Assembly: GCA_037693485.1 (NCBI GenBank)
Contig: CM075345.1
Coordinates: 83,768,001 to 83,832,000 of the forward strand
Direction: 5' to 3'
From: Kitagawia praeruptora
Lineage: Eukaryota > Streptophyta > Magnoliopsida > Apiales > Apiaceae
Length of the DNA stretch: 64,000 bases
The notes beneath the pieces were generated by a model. The model did no database searches and was not told the DNA's origin. It worked only from the letters and a program-made list of their open reading frames with translations. Positions within the stretch are counted from its first letter, which is position 1, and every line of letters starts with the position of its first letter. The position numbers were made by a program, and so were the translations under genes. Below, in pieces: positions 21,344 through 33,079 of this stretch.

Positions 21344-21654
21344 TCCAAGTAAAATAAATAAACTGATTCTGAACTCTGTAACTTCATTAAACCGAAAACA
21401 AAGTACAGAACAGATTACAAAGGTGTAGGCCAAACCAAGTACGGAACAGATTACATACGAGGCTAATCTAATAGAACCCCACCCCAACAAGCACTAGCTT
21501 TATCGTGCCCAGCTATATTTGATTCCTTTGTAGAATTCTTAAGTTGAAAAAAAATTGTGTGACCATCCAAGAGAGGGTGTGAACAATTTTTTATATTTGG
21601 ATGAAAAATTTTACTTTCAAATGTTTTTGTTAAACAAACAACTTTACACCTTTT
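21344..21654. other. Short intergenic stretch
   Basis: Nothing recognisable apart from AT-rich sequence and the A-rich tail region of the LINE remnant that follows. Confidence 0.5.
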
Positions 21655-22050
21655 TTATTTAAAGGAAAAGGATTTCATTACGAAAAACGAGTCACAGACA
21701 ATCGACTCCAACACTGAAGGTGGAGGAAACATAAAAACTTGAGAGCATTTCACCATGCAGGGTACTCTAGCTAATAACAAGTGAGCTACCCTGTTGGCCT
21801 GCCTTTTAACAAATCTAACTACTACATTTGGCTCAGTACGAAGAATTTCTCGACAATCATTCGACACATTCCCTACTTCCAGGTTGTACTCGTTACCTTG
21901 CAGGAGAGTAGAAACAGTAAGTTGTGAATCACATTCCACTACCACCTTCGTCAGACCCAATTCCATTTTTTGAACCCACAGCAGAGCCTCCAAAACTCCT
22001 CTTGCTTCAGCTTCAATAACAGATACCTCCCCTTCTTTCCTAGCCGTTTG
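21655..22050 (-). pseudogene. LINE RNase H (RVT_3-type) remnant
   Basis: The minus strand encodes the C-terminal RNase H of a plant non-LTR retrotransposon or a related protein: 'EAEARGVLEALLWV' (upstream, frame open to about 22050), 'VVVECDSQLTVSTLL', 'NVVVRFVKRQANRVAHLL'. The Asp in ECDS and the conserved RxANxxAH are family landmarks. It is 5' truncated and followed by aaataaaaaagg. No TSD was found. It is a different LINE type from copy E, which ends in a zinc-binding domain without RNase H. Confidence 0.7.
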
Positions 22051-22205
22051 TGCTTAGAATGAAAGAGCCCGTATGATCACGCATAATCATCACTTAATAA
22101 CTAATTTATAAGAACTTAAGCTAGATGCACACCATCTCACGGCCAAGGCTAGCATGATGCCTTGTCCATTCTCACCAACAATACACACATAATTTAAGTT
22201 CTACT

Positions 22206-23286
22206 TGTTGGGTATAATTTAACTACAACAACAATGAGACAGTGATATATATTAAACAAGAACAGGCAGATAACCAATTAACAAAACAAATCACGAAGGC
22301 ATAAACAAGAATGTAATCAGTAACTATAATTAACAAGAAAGGTAAGGACACTTATCTCTCATAGTAGCTTTTGTAAAGACAACGAGAGAGAGACAAACAG
22401 CTGAGTTACCAAGCCCTTCGAGAAGACTTGGTTGTTCTTGAAGAGATTATTGCCCCACTTACGTTGTGATTGGGTTGCAGCAATATCGCTCCCAGGATAA
22501 AACAGCAACAGATCAAGGTGTTCACAAACACACCAATGATCAACAACGACGAGCACCTCATTTCGCCTGAGAATTATGTATTATATCTGTATGTGTTGAG
22601 AGATAGCAGAGAGAATGCAGCTAGGGTTTTTTCGTATCCTTTGAAGTATATATCTTAACGTTATATTTTGTATGTATATAATACAAAAAGTAAAACGTAA
22701 CTGATACTCCATAAAAGGAAAGTAAATATTCTGATTTAATTGCATTAACAGCAACAACATCAGGATTTATTTCAGTTACAGATCTGATATCCATCAGGAG
22801 TTGGCCCATCAGTGTTTGATGCCTGACCAGGTCCATCAGGATTTCCAGTACGCGAGACGCCGATACATTCGCCCAAATCGCCCTTCGACCCGACCCGAGT
22901 CGTGTCGTGGCGTGGCATGACGTGGCGAGGCGGGGGTCGGCGGCGTGTGTGTGTGTGTGTGCGCGCGAGGCCCACTCTACATCCATGCACACCCACATGC
23001 CTTAGTAGTTGTGCACTACACTTGTACATGAAGCTATATAAACCCACCAACCTTTCATTACCAATTCTATGTGGGACTCAATTTATTTCAACTAAATAAC
23101 CCACATAACCCATTTCAAGCAAGCAACTTCAACTCAATTTATTTATGGATTCCACTAAGAAAATGTCTTAGATCCAAACATGAAAGTTTAAGTCCTCAAT
23201 ACAAGGAACAACCTCCACTTGGTAGTTTCCGGGAATTACATCAAGAACATATTATAAATATGTCTCAAACTTTCCATTTTCTAACA
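22206..23286 (-). repeat. 3' LTR of the copia element
   Basis: 1081 bp, from tgttgggtataa to ccattttctaaca on the plus strand. Relative to the other LTR it has extra sequence at about 22620-22830, containing repeated 'catcaggatt' phrases. Confidence 0.9.
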
Positions 23287-23816
23287 ATCCCCTACGAATC
23301 CATACAGAAATGCATATCTATCCTCATCATGACTTTTTTTTCAGAGTAGGTACCCTTCCGGGTTTGAACCCTCCTAAGTCCTCTACTTCGATGGCTACCG
23401 GATTCAGATGGAATGTTTCACCTTGAATCTTTATCTGTTTGGTGTAACCACACTCCATAGACGACAACAAGTCAAAGGCTATGGTGCTAATCTACAGCAT
23501 TGAGACGTTAATGGTCATGTCTCGATCCTGTTCGTCGAATGCTTCAAGGAATAACCATTTCCTCTAATTGCGACCACACAATTACATTCGCTTAGCTGGG
23601 CATCTCCAGAGATGTACTACTAGCATCTCGTCATATGACTTGACCCCATTCAGAGTTCAAATAACTCTTGTTATTATGGCAGTGACAGTACCTTATAGGT
23701 TTACAGGGGATAGACTCCAGATACGTAAGTATCAATCTATGTAGTTTAAGGTACAAACCAACTCACCCTTACAACTTGTTATTACCACATTGAATACACT
23801 TTTGAGGGATCTCCTC
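23287..23816 (-). other. 3' non-coding region of the copia element
   Basis: Between the RNase H stop and the 3' LTR. Adjacent to the LTR, the minus strand reads ggattcgtaggggat, a plausible polypurine tract. No ORF. Confidence 0.6.
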
Positions 23817-25600
23817 TCATGTGTATTGGGTTCCCGCTGTAGATGAATCATTATGGGCTATCAGTCCCATCCCCAACCTAGACTTAAGGACAACAGCATG
23901 CTCAAGTCCCTTAGTCAAAGGATCAACTAAGTTATCTTGAGTTCCAACAAACTCAACAGCAATAATCCTTTCAGACATTAGACCCCTTATAGATTTTAGT
24001 CTAACTTGGATATGTCTCTTTATTTTCACATTATACTTCTTGTTGTTAATCTTGTCGATAGTTGTACGGCTATCACAATGAACAGCAAAAGCAGGAAGTG
24101 GACGACTTACTACAGGTAACATTGACATCAGTCCATGTAACCATTCAGCCTCAGTCCCCGTGGCATCTAATGCACACAACTCAGCCTCAAAAGTAGATCG
24201 AGTTATAATAGTCTGTCTAGAAGACTTCCAAGACACTGCTCCACCCGCTAGGGTAAACAGGTATCCAGTCACTCCATTGGAACCAAAATTGTTAGCTATC
24301 CAACTTGCATCACTATATCCCTCTAGCACTACAGGAAACCTCCTGTAATGCAAACCAAGATATATGGTGCCTTTCAGATATCTAAGCACTCTATCAAGAG
24401 CATCCCAATGAGTCTTGTTTGGACAGCTTGTATATCTTGCTAACTTAGACACTGAATATGAAATATCCGGCCTAGTACCATTAGCAAGATACTGCAAACT
24501 CCCAATAATCTGAGAATACCTTAACTGAGACATAGGAACACCTGAACTATTCTTGATAATGGCAATTTTAGGATCATACGGAGTACTTGCGATTCTAGAA
24601 TTTGAATAACCATACTTCTCAAGTATAGATTTCTCTATATAATGAGATTGTGACAAGGTTATTCCATTAGTTGACTGAGTCAACTTGATTCCAAGAATCA
24701 CACTAGCCTCTCCCATATCCTTCATTTCAAAATGCCTTTTCAAGAATCTTTTTGTCTCGTTAATAATCTCAATATTGGTTCCAAACAATAAAATGTCATC
24801 CACATATAGGCACACAATAATACTTTCATTTCTTTTAACCATGTAATAGACACACTTGTCACTTTCATTAACTACAAATTCTGATTCTAAAACAGTTTCA
24901 TCAAACTTTTTATGCCAGTCTCTTGGAGCTTGTTTTAAGCCATATATAGACTGATTAACTTACATACTTTCCTTTCATTTCCAGAAGTAACAAATCCCTT
25001 AGGCTGATCCATATAAATCTCTTCTTCAAGTTCACCATGAAGAAAAGCTATCTTTACATCCATTTGATGGATGATAAGACCATGTACAGAAGCCAATGCT
25101 ATAAGCATTCGGATTGTTATCATTCTAGCAACCGGCACTTGTGGGGGCCCACCCCCCGGCTAGCATCAGAATCAGAGACAGAGACTTTTAGCATTTACTC
25201 CAACGCATTAATGCCATTTTCCATACCTACAAGGAATTTCGACTGAGAATGACACCTTATTCGCTCTGCTACAACGAACGAAATAAAATAGCAGACCATT
25301 GAGGGCGGCTCAAACCATCCAAATTTGCTTTTGGCCGGGCCCACTTTCTTTTATCGCCTTATTGAAGCAAAGTGGCGGAAACAGGTGACAAGTCTGGGAA
25401 GTCAGTGCATTTATAGTTCACTTCTTTTTTTTTCCTTTTCAGGGTTATGTATCAAAATAATCAATGCCTTCCTTTTGCTTAAAGCCCTTAGCTACCAGCC
25501 TAGCCTTATACTTATCTATTGAGCCATCCGGGTTCATCTTCCTTTTGATTACCCATTTACATCCTATAGTAGAACACCTAGGAGGTAGATCAACCAACTC
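23817..25600 (-). pseudogene. Copia RT and RNase H, interrupted
   Basis: The N-terminal part (25446-25600) reads 'YKARLVAKGFKQKEGIDYFD'. The frame resumes after a foreign insertion at 25136 with 'VARMITIRMLIALASVHG', 'MDVKIAFLHGELEEEIYMDQ', then from 24842 'CLYVDDILLFGTN' (catalytic YVDD), 'GSLQYLANGTRPDISYSVS' and RNase H 'GYSDASWIA..GYLFTLAGGA'. The region ends 'DPLTKGLEHAVV'. Frameshifts at about 24950 and the insertion inactivate it. Confidence 0.9.
25136..25445. other. Unidentified 310-bp insertion in copia RT
   Basis: The copia frame breaks after ...ctagcaaccgg and resumes at ttatgtatcaaaat, with about 4 bp of expected coding sequence replaced. The insert is GC-richer at its left edge (tgggggcccaccccccgg) and ends cttttttttttccttttcag-gg on the plus strand, which looks like a splice acceptor. 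No TSD, TIR or ORF was found. It could be a captured gene fragment or filler DNA from break repair. Confidence 0.5.
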
Positions 25601-27181
25601 TCATGTTCCGTTAGAAACAATAGAGTCAATTTCACTTTTTACAACACCTTTCCAGTACCTAGATTCTGAAGAATCCTTGGCCTGTCGGAAAGTTAAAGGT
25701 TCATCCTCGATATTATAAGTGATAAAATCACTTCCAAAATCCTTGACTACCTTAGCACGCTTACTCCTTCTAGGTTCCTCCACTTCATAAGGAATAGAGC
25801 TATTATCAGGATCTGCCCCCACATTTGTCATCCTTTCCACATGATCAGGAATGGAACTCGAAGTGTGAGTGGGATCATCATTAGGAATACCCTGAGGTAT
25901 ACCAGTCTTCATAGGGAACACATCCTCAAAGAATGTTGCATCACGAAATTCAACTATAGTGTTAGCCACTATTCCGTCTATGTCAGATTTTAATACTAGC
26001 CGTAGTGGTTTCAATATAGCCCAGAAAGATGCAATCAACAGTTTTCGGCCTTAGTTTCTTTCTCTTGTGTTCAGGGACAAGTACCTTTGCAAGGCACCCC
26101 CACACACGAAGATATCTTAAACTAGTCCTTTTCTCTGTCCATAATTCATAAGGTATCTTGTCCATATGTTTCAGATGAACTCTATTCAGAATATGGCAAG
26201 CCGTATTCAGAGCCTCCCCCCACATGTACTTAGGCAACCCCGAATTAATCAACATACTATTGATCATATCTTTAAAAGTTCTGTTCTTTTGTTCTGCCAC
26301 CCCATTAGACTCAAGTGTGTATGGTGGAGTTACCTCATGAACTATACCTTTGCTCTTGCAAAATTCATTAAACAAGGTACTCGTGTACTCACCACCTCTA
26401 TCAGATCTCAAACGTTTAAGTACTTTACCAGTTTGTGTTTCAGATTCAGCTTTGAAGATAATGAATTTTTCTAGTGCTTCATCTTTATGTTTTAGCAAAT
26501 AAACATGACAATATCTACTACAATCATCTATAAAAGTAATGAAGTATCTATTATGATCCTTGGTCAAAACACCACCAAATTCACATATATCTGTGTGCAC
26601 TAAATCTAACACATTCGAATCCCTAACCACATTATGAAAGGGTTTCCTAATTTGTTTAGCAGTCACACATACTGACATTTAGATTTCTTTTCAATGGTAT
26701 ATTTTGGAATCAACTCTAAGTTCATCATATTATTTAGAGCACCAAAATTCAAGTGACCAAGTCGTGCGTGCCACAAATCAGATGATTCAACATAATTAAC
26801 AGAAGGAGCAACATTATTATTAATAAAACTGCGCAAAACAGGCTCAACATTTATTAAAAATAACCCATTAGACAAATAACCTTTGCCAAAGAAAACACCA
26901 GTATGTGTAATAACTACTTTATTACATTTCAAACAAACTTCAAATCCATTCTTAACTAAACAACTTCCACTTATTATATTTCTACGAATATCAGGAACAT
27001 GATGCACTCTAGTGAGGGATAGAACACGCCCAGAAGCGAACTTCATGTCCACGTTTCCTATTCCAAGAACTTGAGCCGCACTCGCATTCCCCATCGTCAC
27101 CGTCATTCCATGAGTCTGTTGATAAGATACAAATAGAGTAATATCAATACAAATATATACATTAGCTCCAGTATCAATCAA
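25601..27181 (-). pseudogene. Copia protease and integrase
   Basis: The protease starts at 'MIDTGANVYIC' (DTGA active site; DSGA is usual in copia). The pre-integrase motif 'LWHARLGHLNFGALN' follows, then the integrase core 'LVHTDICEFGG', 'RSDRGGEYTSTLFNEFC' and 'ESNGVAEQKNRTFKDMINSM', so the DDE residues can be placed. The zinc motif Cys pair is partly disrupted at about 26680, where the frame shifts. The C-terminal linker (25601-26038) reads 'RRSKRAKVVKDFGSDF'. Confidence 0.9.
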
Positions 27182-28225
27182 TCATTCATGTGATGAATAA
27201 GTAGAAAGAAGTACAGGGTTGTAGGTCACATACCCGTTGTCAGTTTCAGAAGCAATAGCCTCACCAACAACCACGTTAACCGTAGGCCCACCAGTGGTTC
27301 CAAGCACAATGTTAGCTTGTGCTCCCACAACAGATTTCTTAGCTTTCTTTACAGGACAGTCCTTGCTCCAATGACCAACCTGTCCACAAGACCAACATGG
27401 TTTGTTTGCCTTTGGTTTCTTAGCCTTGTTCTTGTCCTTAGACTTAGTGTTTTCTTTCTTAGTGACAGACTTTCTTTTCTGTCCTATAGTCACTACATTC
27501 ACCTTCGAACTCCCAGCATGTTCAGTAGGCATCATATGTCCTTGCTTGGACTTGTGTTGCTCTTGCACAGAGATGTCCAACATCAGGTTAGTCCAAGTAA
27601 TCTCTCCTTTCTGTCTTTTCAAGGAGAGTGCAAACTCTTCCCAAGACTTTGGGAGCTTTTCAATTACTGACATAACCTGAAACTTCTCAGGAAGGTCCAT
27701 ACCAGACTCCTTCAAAGCATGAACCAACATCTCAAACTCATGCACCTACTCAGTCATGGATTTAGTATCCACCAGTTTGAAATCAAGGAACCTAGCCACA
27801 AAATACTTTTCCAACCCTTGCGAGTCAGTATTATGTGTCTGGTCAAGCTTCTCACATAAGAGCTTAGCAGTGTAGGAGTCAGATGAATAAACATCGAATA
27901 GAGTGTTCTCTAAAGCTGCCAGAATTGCAGCCCTAGCCACCCCATCCTTTTCCTCCCACATAGTATAAGCCTTTACAGTTTCAGCTTTCTCTTTAACCAT
28001 AACTGGTTTCTCATACTGCACCACCGGCCATAGACCATTTACCGTTAATCACAATTTCATCTTTTTCTGCCAACGAGAAAAACCAACACCCCCACCGAAT
28101 TCATCAGGCATTCCTGACAAATCAATAGGCTATGGGAAACGGTACGTGGTCCAGTCAATGGTGGGTACAGTAACACTAGACCCAGAGCCAGTCTCAACAA
28201 CAGGAGTTTCAGTTTCGTTAACCAT
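27182..28225 (-). pseudogene. Copia gag
   Basis: Start ATG at 28225 ('MVNETETPVVETGSG'). The UBN2-type gag region follows ('ARAAILAALENTLFDVYSSD', 'EFEMLVHALKESGMDLPEKF', 'LPKSWEEFALSL'), then a CCHC knuckle 'CWSCGQVGHWSKDC'. Stops near 28135, 28045 and 27745 break the frame. Confidence 0.88.
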
Positions 28226-28268
28226 CTTGTTAATTAACAATATATAACACAGATAATCTCTTTAAGAT

Positions 28269-29172
28269 TGTTGGGTATAATTTAACTACAGCAACAATGA
28301 GGCAGTGATATATATTAAACAAGAACAAACAGATAACCAATTAACAAACCAAATCGTGAAGGCATAAACAAGAACGTAATAAGTAACTATAATTAACAAG
28401 AAAGGTAAGGACACTTTCCTCAAAAAAAAAAAAGAAAGGTAAGGACACTTATCTCTCACAGTAGCTTTTGCAAAGACAACGAGAGAGAAACAAACAGCTG
28501 AGTCACCAAGCCCTTCGAGAAGACTTGGCTGTTCTTGAAGAGATTATTGCCCCACTTACTTTGTGATTGGGTTGCAGCAATATCGCTCCCAGGATAAAAC
28601 AACAACAGATCAAGGTGTTCACAAACACACCAATGATCAACAGCGACCAGCACCTCAGTTTGCCTGAGAATTATGTATTATATATGTATGTGTTGAGAGA
28701 TAGCAGAGAGAAGGTAGAGGATCTGATATCCATCGCCCAGGTTGCCTCGCATACGCGAGACGCTGAGACATTCACCCAAATCGCCCTTTGAACCGACCTG
28801 ACCCGAGTCGTGTCATGTCGTGTCGTGGCGGCGTGTGTGTGTGTGTGTGCGCGAGGCCCACTCTACATCCATGCACACCCACATGCCTTAGTAGTTGTGC
28901 ACTATACTTGCACATGGAGCTATATAAACCCACCAACCTTTCATGACCAATTCTACGTGGGACTCAAGTTATTTCAACTAAATAACCCACATAACCCATT
29001 TCAAGCAAGCAACTTCAACTCAATTTATTTATGAATTCCACTAAGAAATTGTCTTAGATCCAAACATGAAAGTTTAAGTCCTCAATACAAGGAACAACTT
29101 CCACTTGTTAGTTTCCGGGAATTACATCAAGAACATATTATAAATATGTCTCCAACTTTCCATTTTCCAACA
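28269..29172 (-). repeat. 5' LTR of the copia element
   Basis: 904 bp. It contains a small tandem duplication of 'gaaaggtaaggacactt' around a poly(A) run (about 28401-28450) not present in the other LTR. No tRNA-iMet site is evident next to it, since the adjacent minus-strand sequence reads atcttaaagagattatctg. Confidence 0.9.
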
Positions 29173-29177
29173 CTACT

Positions 29178-30252
29178 CTTATCTCTCCCCTTTCTTCATA
29201 AGGCATTGCAGTCTCTCTCCTTTCTCCATCATGCATTGCACAGGACTATTGACAACTGTGCGAATTATGAGCTAAGCATGCTATAAATACTGTCACAGCT
29301 TGGTATATATATGTGTATAATTAGAGCGATAGAGGTAACCATGTTTATGTTCTACGTTAGAATTACTTGCAGCACTGGTTTGTTCAAATAAGCTCGTACT
29401 ATTCCAGAATAGTGCAAGATAGGCCAATTTCTTAAATTATCGGTTCTCTTCTACAAAATGATATCTTCAACTGGTCTGCTGATGATGATTATTACTTATT
29501 AGTTTCACTAAATACCAGAGCATCAATACTATTGCCAGCAGCTAACAGAATCCACTATCTTCCATAGGGAAGATAAATTCTGGCCGTGATTTGAATTACC
29601 AGGGTGGTAGGTTCTCATCATCTGAGCTATGTATAAAAGATTTTGTTGATGATACTTTTGTTTTGCCTCATCATTATTACTAACTAGTAACTATTAGCAG
29701 GGCCGCCTCTTAAGAGATTCTTGTGGATCCTACCATCAGGGCAACGACAAGCTTGGCCATTCTTTTTGATCTAAAGAACCTACTCTTACCTTGGTTTACT
29801 AATATAATATACAATTTGACTGTACATATATATACATATATTAAATGCTAGTTGTGAAGAGTAGAATAACAGAATGAAACCCACGTTAATTGTTGGGTTA
29901 TTTGTATTGATATATAATAAAGTTTCTGAGATTATCCCTGAGGCAATTGAATTAGAACCAATAATAACATGACACATGACATTTGTTTCTAATTGTAACT
30001 GTTATGCCTTATCACAACTGATCCTCAACACTAGTGTCTGTCAAAATAATGAGAAATGCTGGTGGAACTCAATCAAGCAAACCATTTCAGCAACATTTTA
30101 ATGAATAGATGTTAATGGTTCTCATGAGCAATCCTCTATATAGTTTCAAGTATAGGACGATACAGCTTGTGTAAATTTTATTGGGAAAGTGAAGTAAGCC
30201 AGTAAGGTAAAGCTTGAAATAATAAGGAACCCCAAACTAAACTAAAGTGAAC
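29178..30252. other. Intergenic stretch between two copia elements
   Basis: No long ORF, RNA gene or bounded repeat is recognised. A TA-rich run lies near 29810-29850. Confidence 0.5.
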
Positions 30253-31310
30253 TGTTGGTCCCGGAGTATTGCAGAAGGGGGGGGGGTTGAATGCAATACT
30301 GATAAAATCGAATCTTTAAATCAACAACGAAGATAAAGATTATAGATTATCAGTAGATGTATGCAAGTAATAAGTGAAACAAGATTTCTCACAAAATAAA
30401 TGCTTTATTTATTTTGTGTGAAGTGTTGCTACAACCTGGAGAGAGAGTTTCTCCAGCTTCGATATCTCAAGAGATACAAATTGCTTCGTGTGCGTACATG
30501 AATAGAAAAAAATCTAAGATGTATCTAAGTAGACTAAGATACTCTGTTGTCTCTATCGCATGGGATGTTGAGCTGCTATCGTTTTCAAGTGGTAGCTCAT
30601 TACAATTTGCACACCCATGTGACTTTCCCAAATTGCTATACAGATAGGATAAACCTTATAAGTAAGCAACCTAGATTTTTTCTATTTCTAGCTAATACAA
30701 TTCTAGTAGATATGGATAATACATACTCCTCGAATTGACCAGCCTTGTCTTGTGAATCTCTTAAGCTTCTGTTGTAGTCTTGCAGGTCTGCTGCAAACGA
30801 TAGTGTGTTGCAACAAATCTGTTTCTTGAATATGTAACCTGTCACGGGCTTTGACTGAGAAAATACCCAATTCAAATAATTCAAGGTGATAGTAACCTTA
30901 ACCGCAGAGTCTGCTGTCAAAGGAATATTCAGTGGTTGACAGTACGAGCTCCCGCCAATGTTGCTGTCGGAACTCCAGACTTGCTGTCAAGTGTGAGAAT
31001 GTCACTGTCTCTTGCTTCAGCCAATGTTGCTGTCAGATGTAGCTTTGTCGTGACTTTGCAATATTTGTCTTCTTGTAACTTTATTGTCAAGAACATGATA
31101 GTAACTTTTATTCTTGCTGTCTTCTGGATGTATTCCTTGAGGCTTGAACAAATGTATGAACTTCTCCCAAATCATACAATTATTACATGACAACAATTAT
31201 TCGAATACGAAGACATACTCTGGCTGTGATAGTATGTTCAACTTAGTAAAAACTAAGTACAGGGAAATATAGTTAAGTTGTCTCTATGCTATCACCCATA
31301 AGTCCCAACA
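30253..31310 (-). repeat. 3' LTR of the SIRE-like element
   Basis: It contains a poly(G) run (30277-30286) and, in 30830-31220, many CTGTCA/TGACAG hexamers. The element's inner sequence follows directly at 31311. Confidence 0.92.
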
Positions 31311-31324
31311 ATCTCCCCCAATTT
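31311..31324 (-). promoter_or_regulatory. Polypurine tract of the SIRE-like element
   Basis: On the minus strand ttgggggagat abuts the 3' LTR start tgttgggac. It is the expected plus-strand priming site. Confidence 0.75.
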
Positions 31325-31531
31325 GTTTTTATTGACAATAACAACAAATTTACAATCAAAACGTGCTGATAACTTAACTAACATAGATCAGAATAGATGA
31401 AATACCATATCTGATAAATGTTAAAGAAAAATCTAGAACATGAAGCTTATGAATTAACTGCAAATCAATTGCTCCTATTGAATGAGCAAATCAGAGTTTA
31501 ACTTAGCTTGATTTTGGCAGTCTCCAGTTGT

Positions 31532-33079
31532 TCAGATTTTTCCCTCTCTTCTGAGAGCTTCATTTCTTGCTTTTCTGAGGTCTTCAACTAAAGCTTTTTC
31601 TTCTGATGATCTGGCATCATCTTCAATGTCTTCAATGTACCCTTGTATCACTCGAGAAGTAAATACTTCAACATCTTTTAGATCAAACCAAGTTTTAAAA
31701 TCATACATGTATGTTCTGAACTTCAGAATTCCTTGGATGAACTTGAACCTCCTTCCAGGAAAAGCATTTAAGGATTCTCTTCTTTTTCTGTCTAGCTTTG
31801 GATCTTCATCGCTCCTTTGATCAAATATTACTTCTAGTTCCCAAGCAACTAGCATTTCGAGCTTATGAACAGATCCAACAACTTTCCAGTAGAGATCCTT
31901 CAGTATACTGGTCCTCAATTTGTGAAAACTATCAACATAGATTTCTTGCTTATCATCCTTGATTCTCAGAGGATTATCCAGTACACAGGGCTGATAACCT
32001 ACTTCCTCACAGAATAGCTTGTTGAGTTTCTTGTAGCTTTCCTTCAGTTGAGCTTCTAGATCTTCAACACTTTGTTTGGCAGATGTGGCAGGTTTGGTAG
32101 ATTGGGATGATTTAGCTTTAGCAGCCTGATAAGCTTGTTCTGCTTCATATTCAGCCATGCCAGCCTTTGTAAAAGGACGATGTGCTTCTGTAAGGTTCAC
32201 ATCAGGCATTGGTTCCCCATCAGAACTAACTTCAAGGTCTACATCATCATGTGCTCTCTAGTCACCATACTTCTCATAAAATTGAGCATATCTTTGAGCA
32301 TAGTATTCTTTGACATGCTCTAAGATACTGCTGGAAACATCTTGGTCTGTTTCCATGAGAGTGATCATCCTTTCCAAAACGAAGAAATCAATTCTTCTCC
32401 TTACCTTTACCGTTTTGCATGAGATATCACGCATGCCTACCACATGTGAAACTATCTCCATAGTGAAGTCTGGTTCTATAGTTATACATGTAGTTCCACA
32501 GTCCTTGAGATCATACTTGCGTACATTTTTGTTGACTGGGTCCAGTTCCACTGAGACAGATGTAATGCTCCCATCAATTGACTTTTTCAATAGTTCAAAA
32601 CTATTTACTTTTCTCTTATCAATGGGCTTCTCTGTCAAAACTGCTCCATGCTTCTTTTTCTTTGATGCTGCAACTGTCTTCCCTTTTATCTTGGTTGTAC
32701 GATAGGCTTGTGCTCTTGTCTTTCTTCTGTTAGATGAGAAATTCTTGACAAGCTTTCGTACCTTGACAGTTTCTTCAAGTTGACCCTTGACAGCATCTTT
32801 CATGACAGCAACTTTGACAGCTTCGACTGTTTGGCTCTTGACAGCATCTTTCACTTGGGTGTCTTCAGCCAATCTGATAGTATCTTTTTCAACATTAAAG
32901 CATTCAACTACCAGTCTCAAGACACTTGCCTCCAAGGCTTCAAAAATTTCTAACTCCCCTTCATCATTGACAACATATTTCTTTTCAGTACTGGGAGTTT
33001 CTTGCTCTTCTTGGGTAGCATCCATCTGAGTTTGTGGTCTATTTGTGATAGAGACTCCTTTGGGTCTAAGGATTTCTGA
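31532..33079 (-). pseudogene. SIRE-like env-like region, C-terminal part
   Basis: Minus-strand ORFs 33025-32258 and 32209-31532 continue the env-like reading after retroposon C. The first includes repeated Asp/Glu-Ala-Val-Lys units (KDAVKSQTVEAVKVAVMKDA), a Lys/Arg-rich stretch and 'YAQRYAQFYEKYG'. The second begins 'MPDVNLTEAHRPFTKAGMAE' and has a coiled-coil-like segment ('VEDLEAQLKESYKKLNKLF'), then 'FKFIQGILKFRTYMYDFKTW'. I recognise no viral envelope motif. The term env-like is positional only. A TAG separates the two ORFs. Confidence 0.6.

Larger units (their letters stand above)
22206..29172 (-). mobile_element. Ty1/copia retrotransposon, degenerate, minus strand
   Basis: LTRs 22206-23286 (3' LTR) and 28269-29172 (5' LTR) begin tgttgggtataatttaac. 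TSD ctact flanks the element (22201-22205 and 29173-29177). The minus strand reads gag, protease, integrase, RT, RNase H, the copia order. Several stops, frameshifts and a roughly 310-bp foreign insertion in the RT show it is dead. The LTRs differ by a 177-bp length difference, and the left LTR also carries a GT microsatellite (about 22949-22963). Confidence 0.92.

Noticed and set aside
23355..23385. gggtttgaaccc, similar to a tRNA T-arm
   Set aside because: No acceptor stem, D-arm or anticodon arm around it; it lies in the copia 3' region.
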